Assembly (NCBI GenBank): GCA_903939755.1
Contig: CAJAII010000056.1
Coordinates: 1-64,000 of the forward strand
Reading direction: 5' to 3'
Origin: an uncultured Flavobacteriales bacterium
GTDB lineage: Bacteria > Bacteroidota > Bacteroidia > Flavobacteriales_D > Crocinitomicaceae
Length of the DNA: 64,000 nt
The translations under genes were made by a program, and so were the position numbers. Below are positions 34,938-44,029 of the stretch, piece after piece. Each line of letters starts with the position of its first letter. The stretch's first letter is position 1. Below the pieces are notes generated by a model. It ran no database searches, was not told the origin of the DNA, and worked only from the letters and a program-made list of their open reading frames with translations.

Positions 34938-36959
34938 ATGCCTAAATTTCTACTCGTATTCATCTCTATACTTTTTCTTAATTTTTCATTTTATTCTCAA
35001 TTTAGGTATTCCACAAAGAGTAAGAAGGCAATAAAACTTCTGGAAGCTGCTCAAAAGGCGCCTGGGCAAACATTAGACCCAAAAACTAGAGGCCCTAATT
35101 ATAGAGAAGGGATCTTACTGCTAGATCAAGCCATAAAAAAAGACCCCCAATTTTGGGAAGCACATATACTTTCGGCCCAATTCAACGAAAATATAAACAA
35201 TTATAAACAAGCTATTTTCCATTATGAAAGCGCGTTACGGATCAATCCTGAACATTCCAGGTATGGTTCAACGCATTATTATTTATCAGCGCTTTATCTA
35301 GCAGAGGCCGAATATGAACAAGCTCTAAAATACGCAGATATTTTCATGAAAAATCCGAATGCAAGTGATGAATTTTTACGAAATGCCAAGGAAATAAAAC
35401 AAAATGCAAGTTTTGCTATAAACGCCTTGAAAAACCCCAAGAATTTCAATCCGATCAATGCTGGAGATGGAATAAACACAGCAGACCCAGAATATTATCC
35501 AACCATAACAGTAGACGGAAAAACCTTGTTATTTACCCGAAGCATCCCTGATAATCGAGTGAAAGGATACCAGCAACAAGAAGACTTTTTTGTTTCCAAT
35601 TGGGATAAAATCAATAATTGGCAAAAAGCAATACCAATGGCTTCGAATGTAAATACCATAAACAACGAAGGGGCGCCGACTATTTCGGCAGATGGAAAGA
35701 GTTTAATATTTGTAGCATGCTCGGATGAAACAGGTACCTATTATGGCGAAAACAGATCTGGTAAAGGAAGCTGTGATTTATTTTACACAAAAAAAATAGG
35801 GTCAAAATGGATCAATCCCATTAATTTGCCCGGAGGGGTAAATTCTTCCCATTGGGAATCACAACCGTCCCTTTCCGCTGATGGCCAAACGCTTTATTTT
35901 GTGAGAGGATTAAGAGGAAAAAATACCAATGGAAATAGCGACATTTATGTTTCACATTTGCAAAACGATGGTAATTGGAGTAACGCGCTACGCTTATCAG
36001 ACGTAATAAACACGCCATTTGCAGAGGAATCTGTTTGTATACACCCAGATGGAAAAACTTTATACTTTGCATCACGAGGTCATATTGGAATGGGAGGATC
36101 GGATTTATTTGTCAGCAAAATGGATGCGAATGGAAATTGGGGCAAACCGGTAAATTTAGGCTACCCAATTAACACAAAATTTGATGAAAATTCACTGTTG
36201 GTATCCCCCATCGGGGATCTAGCTTTTTTCGCTTCAGATAGAACAGGGGGATTTGGTGATTTAGACATTTATTACTTCGAGTTACCATTGGAATATCGCC
36301 CCACTAAAACCTTATATTTTGATGGCAATGTCTTCGATCAAATAACTAAATCAGCATTACCTGGACATTTTCAGCTAACCGATATTGAAAGTGGGGAAAT
36401 AGTGATTATTTCTGATGCCGATAAAACTGATGGGTCATTTATGGTCGCGCTACCAATAAATAAAGAATATGCGATCCAAGTTACCCATGTAGGCTATGCA
36501 CCTTATTCCATTAATTTTAATTTAAAAATTCCTGATGGATCTGACCATTACCACATAGATATTCCGATGAACCCATTGACAAGTTCAACAGAAAATATAC
36601 TCGCAAATATTTTCTTTGACCTAGGAAAATCAACTTTGCGTAAAGAATCTTTCATTGAGTTAAAAACCTTAGCTTCCTTTTTGAATCGAAATCCTACCCT
36701 AAAAATTGAATTAGGTGGGCATACCGATTCTCGCGGAAATGAGGCAGACAATTTATCTCTTTCAACTGAACGAGCAAAAGCGGTTTATGATTATTTAATT
36801 GTGAATGAACATATTTCGAAAGAACGATTAAGTTATAAAGGATACGGAAAAACTCAAGCTATTTTTAGCGATAAAGTGATTGAAGCCATGAAAACAAATG
36901 AAGAGAAAGAAATCGCCCATCAAAAAAACAGAAGGACCGTATATAAAGTAATTAAATAA
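34938..36959 (+). CDS. OmpA-family protein with TPR, PD40 propeller and CRD (PorE-like layout)
   Basis: A 673-residue envelope protein. After a signal peptide (about 1-20) come TPR-like helices (about 30-155), a WD40/PD40 beta-propeller (about 175-440; repeated SADGKSLIFVA, SADGQTLYFVRG and HPDGKTLYFASRG motifs), a carboxypeptidase-regulatory-like domain (about 450-545) and a C-terminal OmpA peptidoglycan-binding domain (about 555-673, GGHTDSRGNEADNLSLS). This order is that of PorE, a T9SS component that ties the machinery to peptidoglycan, though several OmpA proteins of the phylum share it. No lipobox is visible. Its stop overlaps the next start as TAATG. Confidence 0.85.
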   Translation: MPKFLLVFISILFLNFSFYSQFRYSTKSKKAIKLLEAAQKAPGQTLDPKTRGPNYREGILLLDQAIKKDPQFWEAHILSAQFNENINNYKQAIFHYESALRINPEHSRYGSTHYYLSALYLAEAEYEQALKYADIFMKNPNASDEFLRNAKEIKQNASFAINALKNPKNFNPINAGDGINTADPEYYPTITVDGKTLLFTRSIPDNRVKGYQQQEDFFVSNWDKINNWQKAIPMASNVNTINNEGAPTISADGKSLIFVACSDETGTYYGENRSGKGSCDLFYTKKIGSKWINPINLPGGVNSSHWESQPSLSADGQTLYFVRGLRGKNTNGNSDIYVSHLQNDGNWSNALRLSDVINTPFAEESVCIHPDGKTLYFASRGHIGMGGSDLFVSKMDANGNWGKPVNLGYPINTKFDENSLLVSPIGDLAFFASDRTGGFGDLDIYYFELPLEYRPTKTLYFDGNVFDQITKSALPGHFQLTDIESGEIVIISDADKTDGSFMVALPINKEYAIQVTHVGYAPYSINFNLKIPDGSDHYHIDIPMNPLTSSTENILANIFFDLGKSTLRKESFIELKTLASFLNRNPTLKIELGGHTDSRGNEADNLSLSTERAKAVYDYLIVNEHISKERLSYKGYGKTQAIFSDKVIEAMKTNEEKEIAHQKNRRTVYKVIK

Positions 36960-37879
36960 TGAAATTTATTAAGCTTTTACGTCCGATTAATTTATTAATC
37001 ATTGTATTTACCATGATTGGTGGAGCTTATCATATATCTTCTACCAATTACTTTCAATTTATCCGATTTAACGCCATTGATTTTGGCTTGTTAATTTTCT
37101 CAACCCTACTTATCGCTGGGGCTGGAAATATAATTAATGATTATTTCGACATAAAGGCCGATAGAATCAACAAGCCAAAAAAAATAATAATAGGAAAATA
37201 CATCAAAAAAAGATGGGCCATTTTAATTCATTGGCTTTTTAATGGACTAGCGGTAATTATTTCAATTTATTTAAGTGTGAAATACCACTCCTTATGGTTT
37301 GTATTTATTTATATACTTACCGGCAATTTTCTTTGGTACTATAGCATAAAATTAAAGAAGCGCGTTGTAATCGGCAATCTAATCATCGCCTTAATGACAG
37401 CATTAATTCCAATTTTAGTCATCCAATTTTTCAAAGTAAGTAACGAGTCAAACGAGTTATTTTCTCCCTTTCATTCAACTACTTGGGGTATTGATATTAA
37501 TTATAATTTACTGTATTTACTTGCCGTATGTGCATTGATCACAAACATCGCAAGAGAGATCATCAAAGATATCCAAGATATGAAGGGAGATCAGGAAATA
37601 CGCGTTCGGTCCTTACCCATGCTAATAGGCAAAACAAAAGCATATTGGATTGCAGCGATCATTGCGCAATTAAGCTTGGTTAGCTGTACGATTTCATATG
37701 TGTTTTTCAGTGAAGTATTTCCCATATCGAAACAAGTATGGGTTATCCTATTTGTTAGTGCATCAATAAACATACTATTGGTACTCATTCCTCTTGTTAG
37801 AAAACCAACTATGAAGCGATGTAGTCTCTTATTAAAAATCAGCTTATTTATAGGAATTTGCTCACTTTATTTTTCTTAA
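36959..37879 (+). CDS. UbiA-family prenyltransferase
   Basis: A 306-residue integral membrane protein with about eight or nine helices. The first Asp-rich motif NDYFDIKADRINKP is near residue 60-73 and the second, EIIKDIQDMKGDQ, near 200-212; both bind Mg-prenyl diphosphate in this superfamily. Family members attach prenyl chains to aromatic rings or to glycerol phosphates; geranylgeranylglycerol-phosphate synthase-like and menaquinone-type roles cannot be told apart here. It is coupled to the OmpA gene upstream and lies four bases before maf. Confidence 0.82.
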   Translation: MKFIKLLRPINLLIIVFTMIGGAYHISSTNYFQFIRFNAIDFGLLIFSTLLIAGAGNIINDYFDIKADRINKPKKIIIGKYIKKRWAILIHWLFNGLAVIISIYLSVKYHSLWFVFIYILTGNFLWYYSIKLKKRVVIGNLIIALMTALIPILVIQFFKVSNESNELFSPFHSTTWGIDINYNLLYLLAVCALITNIAREIIKDIQDMKGDQEIRVRSLPMLIGKTKAYWIAAIIAQLSLVSCTISYVFFSEVFPISKQVWVILFVSASINILLVLIPLVRKPTMKRCSLLLKISLFIGICSLYFS

Positions 37880-37883
37880 TCAC

Positions 37884-38447
37884 GTGGAAATCATACTTGG
37901 GTCTCAATCCCCTAGAAGAAAAGAATTACTAGCTGCATTAGGCTATAAATTCGACGTTGAAATTGCTGCAATTGATGAGGATTATCCATCAGATCTTCCA
38001 CTCGAAGAAGTCGCATTATTTATTGCACGAGCGAAAGCAGATGCTTTACTCCCAGCGATAAAAACCAATCAACTATTAATTTGCGCTGATACCATTGTGA
38101 TACAAGGTGAAGTCATTCTTGGCAAACCAAAAGATGCCAGCCAAGCAAAAGATATGCTACAACGTCTTTCAGGAAATACACATAAAGTCATCACAGCCTA
38201 TTGCATTGTAAAAGATGGGATTTATTACTCTGACTCCATAGAGACCTTAGTCACGTTTAAAGCATTATCAGAAGCTGAAATTCTTTATTACATTGAAAAT
38301 GGGAATCCTTACGACAAAGCCGGTGGATATGGCATACAAGACTGGATAGGATGTGTTGGAGTGCATAAAATAATTGGCTCCTACACGAACGTTATGGGAT
38401 TTCCAACGGTTGAAATATTTGAGCGGCTCAAAAAATTAGGGGCATAA
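37884..38447 (+). CDS. maf: Maf-family nucleoside triphosphate pyrophosphatase
   Basis: House-cleaning enzyme that hydrolyses non-canonical or methylated nucleoside triphosphates (dTTP/UTP type likely). The signature SQSPRRKELL is at residues 6-15. ADTIVIQGEVILGKP near 70-84 and AGGYGIQ near 145-151 are the other family motifs. The start is GTG at 37884, giving 187 residues. A terminator-like hairpin follows the stop. Confidence 0.91.
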   Translation: MEIILGSQSPRRKELLAALGYKFDVEIAAIDEDYPSDLPLEEVALFIARAKADALLPAIKTNQLLICADTIVIQGEVILGKPKDASQAKDMLQRLSGNTHKVITAYCIVKDGIYYSDSIETLVTFKALSEAEILYYIENGNPYDKAGGYGIQDWIGCVGVHKIIGSYTNVMGFPTVEIFERLKKLGA

Positions 38448-38471
38448 AAAAAAGGCTTTCGCCTTTTTTTT
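38446..38471. terminator. Bidirectional terminator between maf and the OmpA gene
   Basis: AAAAAAAAGGC pairs with GCC plus T-run across a TTTC loop. The symmetry (A-run and T-run) lets it serve both convergent genes. Confidence 0.88.
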
Positions 38472-38491
38472 ATCAATGATATAAATATTTA

Positions 38492-39796
38492 TTAATCGAT
38501 CACTCTAAACATCACACGACGATTTTTAGCATCACGAACCTCTTTATCGTCATCACTTTGAATTTCCATACTTGCTTCAGTAGCACCTTTTGATAAAGGA
38601 ACGATCCGTGTTTCATCTATCCCTTGTCTTACAAAATATGCCTTAATCGCTTCTGCTCTTTGTCTTGCCATATTCGTTAGCTCTTGATTTTGCTCGGCAA
38701 CCTCATCTTCTTTTGAGTCATTATGACCAATAATTTCAATACGCATATTTGGATTTGCGTTCATTTCAGCAATAATAAAATTAAACGATTCCTTACCAGA
38801 AGGAGTATATGATTTTTTACCGAATCCAAAATAAGCAACTTGCTCCTGAATTTTTTGAGCGGATGTCATTCTATCAGTAAGGATGGGTGTTTTATCATAA
38901 ATCAAGGTAGAGTACACTTCAGCGATATCAGATGTATCCGCAGCATAACAGTTACACTGTTCTTTGCTGTTCACCTCTTTAATTCGAACATTATCAATAA
39001 AATAATAAGCATGTGGCAAGACTTCAGTTTCAGAATCTTTTGGCTTTTTTTGTTGCTCCACTTTTGTCTCTTCATTGGTTTCAAAATTTCCGATTACCAA
39101 ACAAACCTCATCTCCTTTAGCTTCATACATGGCACAAACTTTTTCCCATCCAAAAAAACCAGTGTAAACTCTATTTTTAACATTACTTAATGTCCTTCCA
39201 GATTCCTTAGCAACAAGACCATCAATTGGCACATCCATCATATCTTTTGAAAATAACATCTGAAGATTATTTGTAGCATATTTAGATGATTCGCCTAGAG
39301 ATACAGAAAACTCAATGCAATATTTCATACCCTTTGTCATTTTAAGCTTATCCTTGCCGATCATAAAAGGAATTGTAATGTAAGAACGCTCTTTTGACAA
39401 TTTTCCTGGCTTGTAGGTTACAATACCTGCAAATCCATCGCCCCCACCTTTCAAATTTTTATCAAATAAATTTTTATCAACTTCTGGTAACCTTTCAGCG
39501 GCTGCTTCAATTGGTAATTGCATGCCGTATAAATTTTGACCTACACCAAAATCACCGGGAGAATTTAAATTAAAAAGATCAGCACCAATAGATGTTGGAG
39601 AATAAACATTTTTTAACAAACCTATTTGGGATGGTTCTGAAATAGTACCTTCTTCAATAAAATCTTCAAATGTAAAATTCAAAAATGCTTTTGTTTTGTC
39701 CCCCTTTCCATTTCGCTGTGCTTCTAAGGAGAAACCCAATAGTATGAACATACCTGACAAAAGAAATAACTTGCAGCTTGTAGAATTAATTTTCAT
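38492..39796 (-). CDS. OmpA-family outer-membrane protein
   Basis: A 434-residue protein with a signal peptide (about 1-26). The middle part (about 30-300) is a beta-rich domain with [23 protein letters not shown] and [12 protein letters not shown], similar to carbohydrate-binding jelly-roll domains. The C-terminal OmpA domain (about 325-434: [23 protein letters not shown] and [12 protein letters not shown]) should bind peptidoglycan. It overlaps the end of hemE by 11 bases and is transcribed in the same direction, downstream of hemE. Confidence 0.85.
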   Translation of the reverse strand: MKINSTSCKLFLLSGMFILLGFSLEAQRNGKGDKTKAFLNFTFEDFIEEGTISEPSQIGLLKNVYSPTSIGADLFNLNSPGDFGVGQNLYGMQLPIEAAAERLPEVDKNLFDKNLKGGGDGFAGIVTYKPGKLSKERSYITIPFMIGKDKLKMTKGMKYCIEFSVSLGESSKYATNNLQMLFSKDMMDVPIDGLVAKESGRTLSNVKNRVYTGFFGWEKVCAMYEAKGDEVCLVIGNFETNEETKVEQQKKPKDSETEVLPHAYYFIDNVRIKEVNSKEQCNCYAADTSDIAEVYSTLIYDKTPILTDRMTSAQKIQEQVAYFGFGKKSYTPSGKESFNFIIAEMNANPNMRIEIIGHNDSKEDEVAEQNQELTNMARQRAEAIKAYFVRQGIDETRIVPLSKGATEASMEIQSDDDKEVRDAKNRRVMFRVID

Positions 39797-40817
39797 AATT
39801 TTTAACGGTTTTAATGAATACTTTTACCTTTTCAGGGTCAATATCTGGATAAACTCCATGACCCAAATTTACAATATGTCTTTGACTTTTAAAAGATTTT
39901 AACAATATTAATGTCTCTTTCTCAATTATTTCGTTGGAGGCGTACAAAAGACAAGGATCTAAATTACCTTGCAAAGTCTTCGTTTCACCAACCAAATCTC
40001 GAACTATACCCATATCCATGTTCCAATCTAAACCAATTGTTGTACAATTAACCTTTGTAATCTCGGGTAGAGATGCGACTGCACCTTTAGAAAACACGGT
40101 AAATGGAATATTCGGAAATTCATCAACAATCTTTTTTATATAATGCAATCCAAAAACAGCGTATTGCTCTTTACCCAAAATACCTGCCCAAGAATCAAAC
40201 AATTGGAGGGCATCAGCCCCTGCTTCAACTTGTAATTTCAAGTAGGCAATAGTTACTTCAGCGATTCGGTTTAGCAATTCGTGTGCCAAGGCTGTTTCAG
40301 TGTATAATAATTTTCTAGATTCTGAGAACGTTTTTGAGCCGCTCCCTTCTACCATATAACAAAGTATCGTCCATGGCGCACCTGCAAAACCAATTAAAGG
40401 CACCCTACCATTTAGTTCTCTCTTCGTAATCTTCAGTGCTTCAAAAACATAAGAAAGACGATCGGCAACATCGATGTTTTTATCTAACAAATCCAGTTGC
40501 TGTTTTGAACGAATCGTTTTTTCAAACCAAGGGCCTTTTTGCTCAAGCATTTGATAAGGCAAGCCCATAGCTTCCGGTACAACGAGAATATCAGAAAATA
40601 TAATGGCCGCATCCACATCCAAATGATCAACTGGTTGAATAGTTACCTCAGCCGCTAACGCAGGAGTTTCAACCAATTCTTTAAATCCAGATAATGTAGC
40701 TCTTAAGGCTCTATATTCGGGTAAAATACGCCCAGCTTGTCGCATTAACCAAACAGGGTAGCGTTCAATTGCTTCCCCTCTTGCAGCGCGCAGAAATAAA
40801 TCATTTTTTAATTCCAT
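39786..40817 (-). CDS. hemE: Uroporphyrinogen decarboxylase
   Basis: Decarboxylates the four acetate chains of uroporphyrinogen III in heme synthesis. N-terminal [16 protein letters not shown] carries the substrate-binding arginines. [15 protein letters not shown] near 75-90, [20 protein letters not shown] near 145-164 and [13 protein letters not shown] near the C-terminus are diagnostic. I use the ATG at 40817 (343 residues); a TTG three codons upstream overlaps the promoter box. It overlaps the downstream OmpA gene by 11 bases. Confidence 0.95.
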   Translation of the reverse strand: MELKNDLFLRAARGEAIERYPVWLMRQAGRILPEYRALRATLSGFKELVETPALAAEVTIQPVDHLDVDAAIIFSDILVVPEAMGLPYQMLEQKGPWFEKTIRSKQQLDLLDKNIDVADRLSYVFEALKITKRELNGRVPLIGFAGAPWTILCYMVEGSGSKTFSESRKLLYTETALAHELLNRIAEVTIAYLKLQVEAGADALQLFDSWAGILGKEQYAVFGLHYIKKIVDEFPNIPFTVFSKGAVASLPEITKVNCTTIGLDWNMDMGIVRDLVGETKTLQGNLDPCLLYASNEIIEKETLILLKSFKSQRHIVNLGHGVYPDIDPEKVKVFIKTVKNYEN

Positions 40818-40823
40818 GTTGCA

Positions 40824-40854
40824 CAAAGTTAAGATTTCGAATCAATAGCTCAAT
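40824..40854 (-). promoter_or_regulatory. Promoter of hemE
   Basis: On the minus strand ATTG (40854-40851), a 19-base spacer, then TAACTTTG (40831-40824). Only six bases separate the box from the ATG, so the 5' untranslated region would be at most a few bases. Confidence 0.62.
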
Positions 40855-40898
40855 TATTGATGCGCATTATTATGAAAATTAATACTCAAAATTCCGTT

Positions 40899-41573
40899 TT
40901 ACCAACGAATAATAGGTTTTCCGTTAGCAAAAAGAAAGGTATTGGTTTGGCTAAAATGCCGACAACCGAAAAACCCCCTATAAGCAGACAACGGCGAAGG
41001 ATGTGGGGCAATTAATACCAGGTGTTTACTTTGATCGATCCATTCTTTTTTCTTTTCTGCTTTTGCACCCCACAACAAAAAAACCAACTTATTATTTCGT
41101 AGGGAAAGAAGCTGAATTATAGCATCTGTAAATTCTTCCCAACCGATTTTTGAATGACTTTCAGGCTTTCCTTTTTCAACAGTTAATACCGAATTTAACA
41201 ACAACACTCCTTGAATTGCCCAATTCGATAAATCACCATCGGACGGAATTTCTTTACCAACGTCATCCTTCAATTCAACAAAGATATTTTTCAAACTTTT
41301 TGGAATGCTATTTTTCGGGTTTACAGAAAAACTAAATCCATTTGCATACCCTTCAGTAGGATATGGATCTTGGCCAAGAATCACTACTTTAACATCGGCA
41401 ATAGTCATTAAGTTGAAGGCCGCAAAGACCTCTTTTTTTGGTGGAAAAATACCATCTGGATTTTTATCGTACATGCAATCTATTTTTTGACAGACAGCCA
41501 AAAAGTTAACCTTTATTCTTTCATCAAGTAAAGCAAACCAATCCGAATGCAGAAGACTATTCAATTCGGACAT
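40899..41573 (-). CDS. ung: Uracil-DNA glycosylase
   Basis: Removes uracil from DNA (family 1 UDG). The water-activating loop VILGQDPYPTEGYANGF has its Asp near residue 69. LLLNSVLTVE near 126 and HPSPLSAYRGFFG near 190-202 are the other family motifs. Length 224 is normal. It starts one base after the stop of the acyltransferase gene, in the same direction, so the two are probably co-transcribed. Confidence 0.95.
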   Translation of the reverse strand: MSELNSLLHSDWFALLDERIKVNFLAVCQKIDCMYDKNPDGIFPPKKEVFAAFNLMTIADVKVVILGQDPYPTEGYANGFSFSVNPKNSIPKSLKNIFVELKDDVGKEIPSDGDLSNWAIQGVLLLNSVLTVEKGKPESHSKIGWEEFTDAIIQLLSLRNNKLVFLLWGAKAEKKKEWIDQSKHLVLIAPHPSPLSAYRGFFGCRHFSQTNTFLFANGKPIIRW

Positions 41574-41574
41574 G

Positions 41575-42894
41575 TCAAATTGAATTTACAGCATCAACCA
41601 GCGTTGATGCCGTGGCATTAACCGCTGTTAAATTCACCTTTCTGGTTGTAAAATACCTGTATATATATATGGCATCAATTTTCCAACTATACGCCATTAG
41701 GCCATAAAACCAAATTAATAAATAGTAAGAAATCCCAATTAATAGAGCACTTCCGGCACCCAATGAAGAAAAGTAGTTAGCGATCAAAAATATCACTGGA
41801 ATATTACATAATCCCACAAAAGTTAAGAGCAATAAAAGTTTAGTAGACCCCCAAAAAACTGGACGTTCGAATTGTTTTTCTACAAACCACTTTACCAGTA
41901 AATACAACAATCCGGCATGAACAAAACCCAACAAGGCAAAAGGGAGAGTCACTACCATTTTAATCAACCTTTTTGATATTTTCCATGAATTATTTTCATG
42001 CAAGAACCGTTCATTTTCAGTGATTCCCAATGAAGTTAGCTGAGAAAAATATACCTTAATTTCATTTTTCAAGGATTCTAAATGACCTAATTGCCCCTCT
42101 GTTGCTTCATTTAATTTCGTGGCCAAATCCTTTGAATAATAATGTCGCTGCTCCAATGAATAGTGTGAGTCATACGAAATTGGATGCATCCCTTTTCTTG
42201 TTAAGACCATCATCTGCTCATGAAATTCTAGCCAATCTTCGTTTTCAACATGGGTAATTTGATTTATGATATCCAGTTCTAATTTTTTAGTAAGAATTGC
42301 AATTGTTCGAGAAGGATTTTCCTCGTAATCGTGGCGATAATCGTTTAAGCAAATTGGCATACCGTAAGAAATTAGCAATTCACTTCGAGCCATATTCGGA
42401 GAAGAATAATTACATCCTAAACCATTAACATAAACATTATGCTGCCAATCCATTGCTTCAAGAGCCGAAAAACCAATTCTAAATGCTCCTTTTTTTATGG
42501 GCTTTAATCTACGGATAAAAATCTCATCGGTAAATCCTTCTCCAAAAATTAGAATATTTTTATTGTTGCGGAGTATTTCTGATGTTTTAACAAAAACCTT
42601 CTTATTTTTTTCTTGTGTATCTCCCCCATCCAATTGACGATAAATTGGCAACATGTGAGCAGCCCAAAAAAACGGTTTTAAGAAAGGTTTAAAAACATCT
42701 GCGCGAGCCATAAAATGCACAGCGTTTCCGCCATACAATGCTACAACAAGTGGGTCCATAAAAGCGGCAGGATGGTTGCATACAAATATCGTTCTGCCAA
42801 CGCCTTTCTTACTATTTACTGTCTTGGCGCGCTTAAAGAAAATGCGTAAGCCGACATTAAGTAACAAATAGAGTAATAAATATAGAATTCTCAT
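41575..42894 (-). CDS. Membrane acyltransferase (PlsC/GPAT-like)
   Basis: A 439-residue membrane protein. The N-terminal acyltransferase domain has CNHPAAFMDPLV near residue 38-50, where His and Asp are separated by five residues rather than the classic four, FGEGFTDE near 133-140 and LKPIKKGAFRIGF after it. The C-terminal part (about 300-420) holds four or so membrane helices. It should acylate glycerol phosphate, lysophosphatidate or another lipid acceptor. The ATG at 42894 is preferred over a TTG seven codons upstream that overlaps the promoter box. Confidence 0.82.
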   Translation of the reverse strand: MRILYLLLYLLLNVGLRIFFKRAKTVNSKKGVGRTIFVCNHPAAFMDPLVVALYGGNAVHFMARADVFKPFLKPFFWAAHMLPIYRQLDGGDTQEKNKKVFVKTSEILRNNKNILIFGEGFTDEIFIRRLKPIKKGAFRIGFSALEAMDWQHNVYVNGLGCNYSSPNMARSELLISYGMPICLNDYRHDYEENPSRTIAILTKKLELDIINQITHVENEDWLEFHEQMMVLTRKGMHPISYDSHYSLEQRHYYSKDLATKLNEATEGQLGHLESLKNEIKVYFSQLTSLGITENERFLHENNSWKISKRLIKMVVTLPFALLGFVHAGLLYLLVKWFVEKQFERPVFWGSTKLLLLLTFVGLCNIPVIFLIANYFSSLGAGSALLIGISYYLLIWFYGLMAYSWKIDAIYIYRYFTTRKVNLTAVNATASTLVDAVNSI

Positions 42895-42903
42895 AGTCAA
42901 ATT

Positions 42904-42911
42904 CAAAAGTA
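42904..42911 (-). promoter_or_regulatory. Putative -7 box for the acyltransferase-ung unit
   Basis: On the minus strand TACTTTTG fits TAnnTTTG; it ends nine bases before the ATG. TTTC lies 19 bases upstream as a weak -33 element. Confidence 0.43.
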
Positions 42912-43063
42912 ACAAAAGCCACCCATAAAAGAAAGGAAGACACCTAATTATTAATTACCCAGAGAATAGTATACGAATTAACAATTGCCATGGCATAACT
43001 TTCAAGCGATTGCATTTTAGAATAAATCGTTAAGCATACCTTCGTAGAACAAGCAAGTAAAAA

Positions 43064-44029
43064 ATGAAAACAATTGGTATTTTTTGTGGTGGATTTTCAT
43101 CGGAATTTGAGATTTCAATAAAAAGCGCCACCACGATCCTGCAACATATGCCACCAACTTTTAGCGCATATAAGATAATTGTATCTAAAGAAAAATGGGA
43201 AGTTGAAACGGAAGAAGGAGCAAAAGCGTTTGATTTAAATGATTGCAGTTTTGTAAAAGGCAACATAAAAATAACACTTGACGCTGCGATTGTATATATA
43301 CATGGAGATCCAGGAGAAAATGGTAAAATTCAAGCCATGCTTGAACTTCATGGAATTAAATACATTAATTCAGGCCCATTAGCATCCGCTTTATCCTTCG
43401 ATAAATGGTACTGTAATCAATTTTTAAAGTCTTTTGATATACCAGTAGCAAAATCATTATTTTTAACTAAAAAAGAGCAATTTACCCTGACAGAAATTGT
43501 TAAAAATTTAGGCTTGCCACTATTTATTAAGCCCTCCGATTCTGGCTCATCCTATGGTATTTCAAAAGTGAAAAACATCGAAGAAATACCAAACGCATTA
43601 ACTCTTGCCTTTAAAGAAGGTGGTACTGTTGTTATCGAATCATTTTTAGATGGCATTGAAGTTACATGCGGAGTATATCGGTCATCGAAAGGAATTTCCG
43701 CCTTACCCCTTACAGAAATTGTTTCAGAAAATGACTTTTTTGATTATGAAGCGAAATACCTTGGAAAATCCAACGAAATAACCCCTGCAAGAATAGAAGA
43801 TTCTATCGCAATAGAAGTTCAATCCATGGCAAAAGAGATTTATTCACTTTTGCAATTAAGATCAATCGCCAGGGTTGATTTTATGTTGGTTAAGAACAAG
43901 CCATATGTTATAGAAGTCAACACAACACCTGGATTTTCTACCGCTTCCATTGTACCACAAATGCTTGCAGCTGCAAAAATTTCGTTGGATGAATTTTGGG
44001 AAGATATAATTTCTATTGAGTTGGATTAA
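43064..44029 (+). CDS. ddl: D-alanine--D-alanine ligase
   Basis: ATP-grasp ligase making the D-Ala-D-Ala dipeptide of peptidoglycan. GGFSSEFEISIKSA at residues 9-22 is the N-terminal signature. HGDPGENGKIQAMLE near 85-99, LFIKPSDSGSSYGI near 155-168, and VDFMLVKNKPYVIEVNTTPGF near 272-292 supply the ATP and Mg sites. Length 321 is normal. Its last four bases overlap the convergent dacB gene. Confidence 0.95.
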   Translation: MKTIGIFCGGFSSEFEISIKSATTILQHMPPTFSAYKIIVSKEKWEVETEEGAKAFDLNDCSFVKGNIKITLDAAIVYIHGDPGENGKIQAMLELHGIKYINSGPLASALSFDKWYCNQFLKSFDIPVAKSLFLTKKEQFTLTEIVKNLGLPLFIKPSDSGSSYGISKVKNIEEIPNALTLAFKEGGTVVIESFLDGIEVTCGVYRSSKGISALPLTEIVSENDFFDYEAKYLGKSNEITPARIEDSIAIEVQSMAKEIYSLLQLRSIARVDFMLVKNKPYVIEVNTTPGFSTASIVPQMLAAAKISLDEFWEDIISIELD

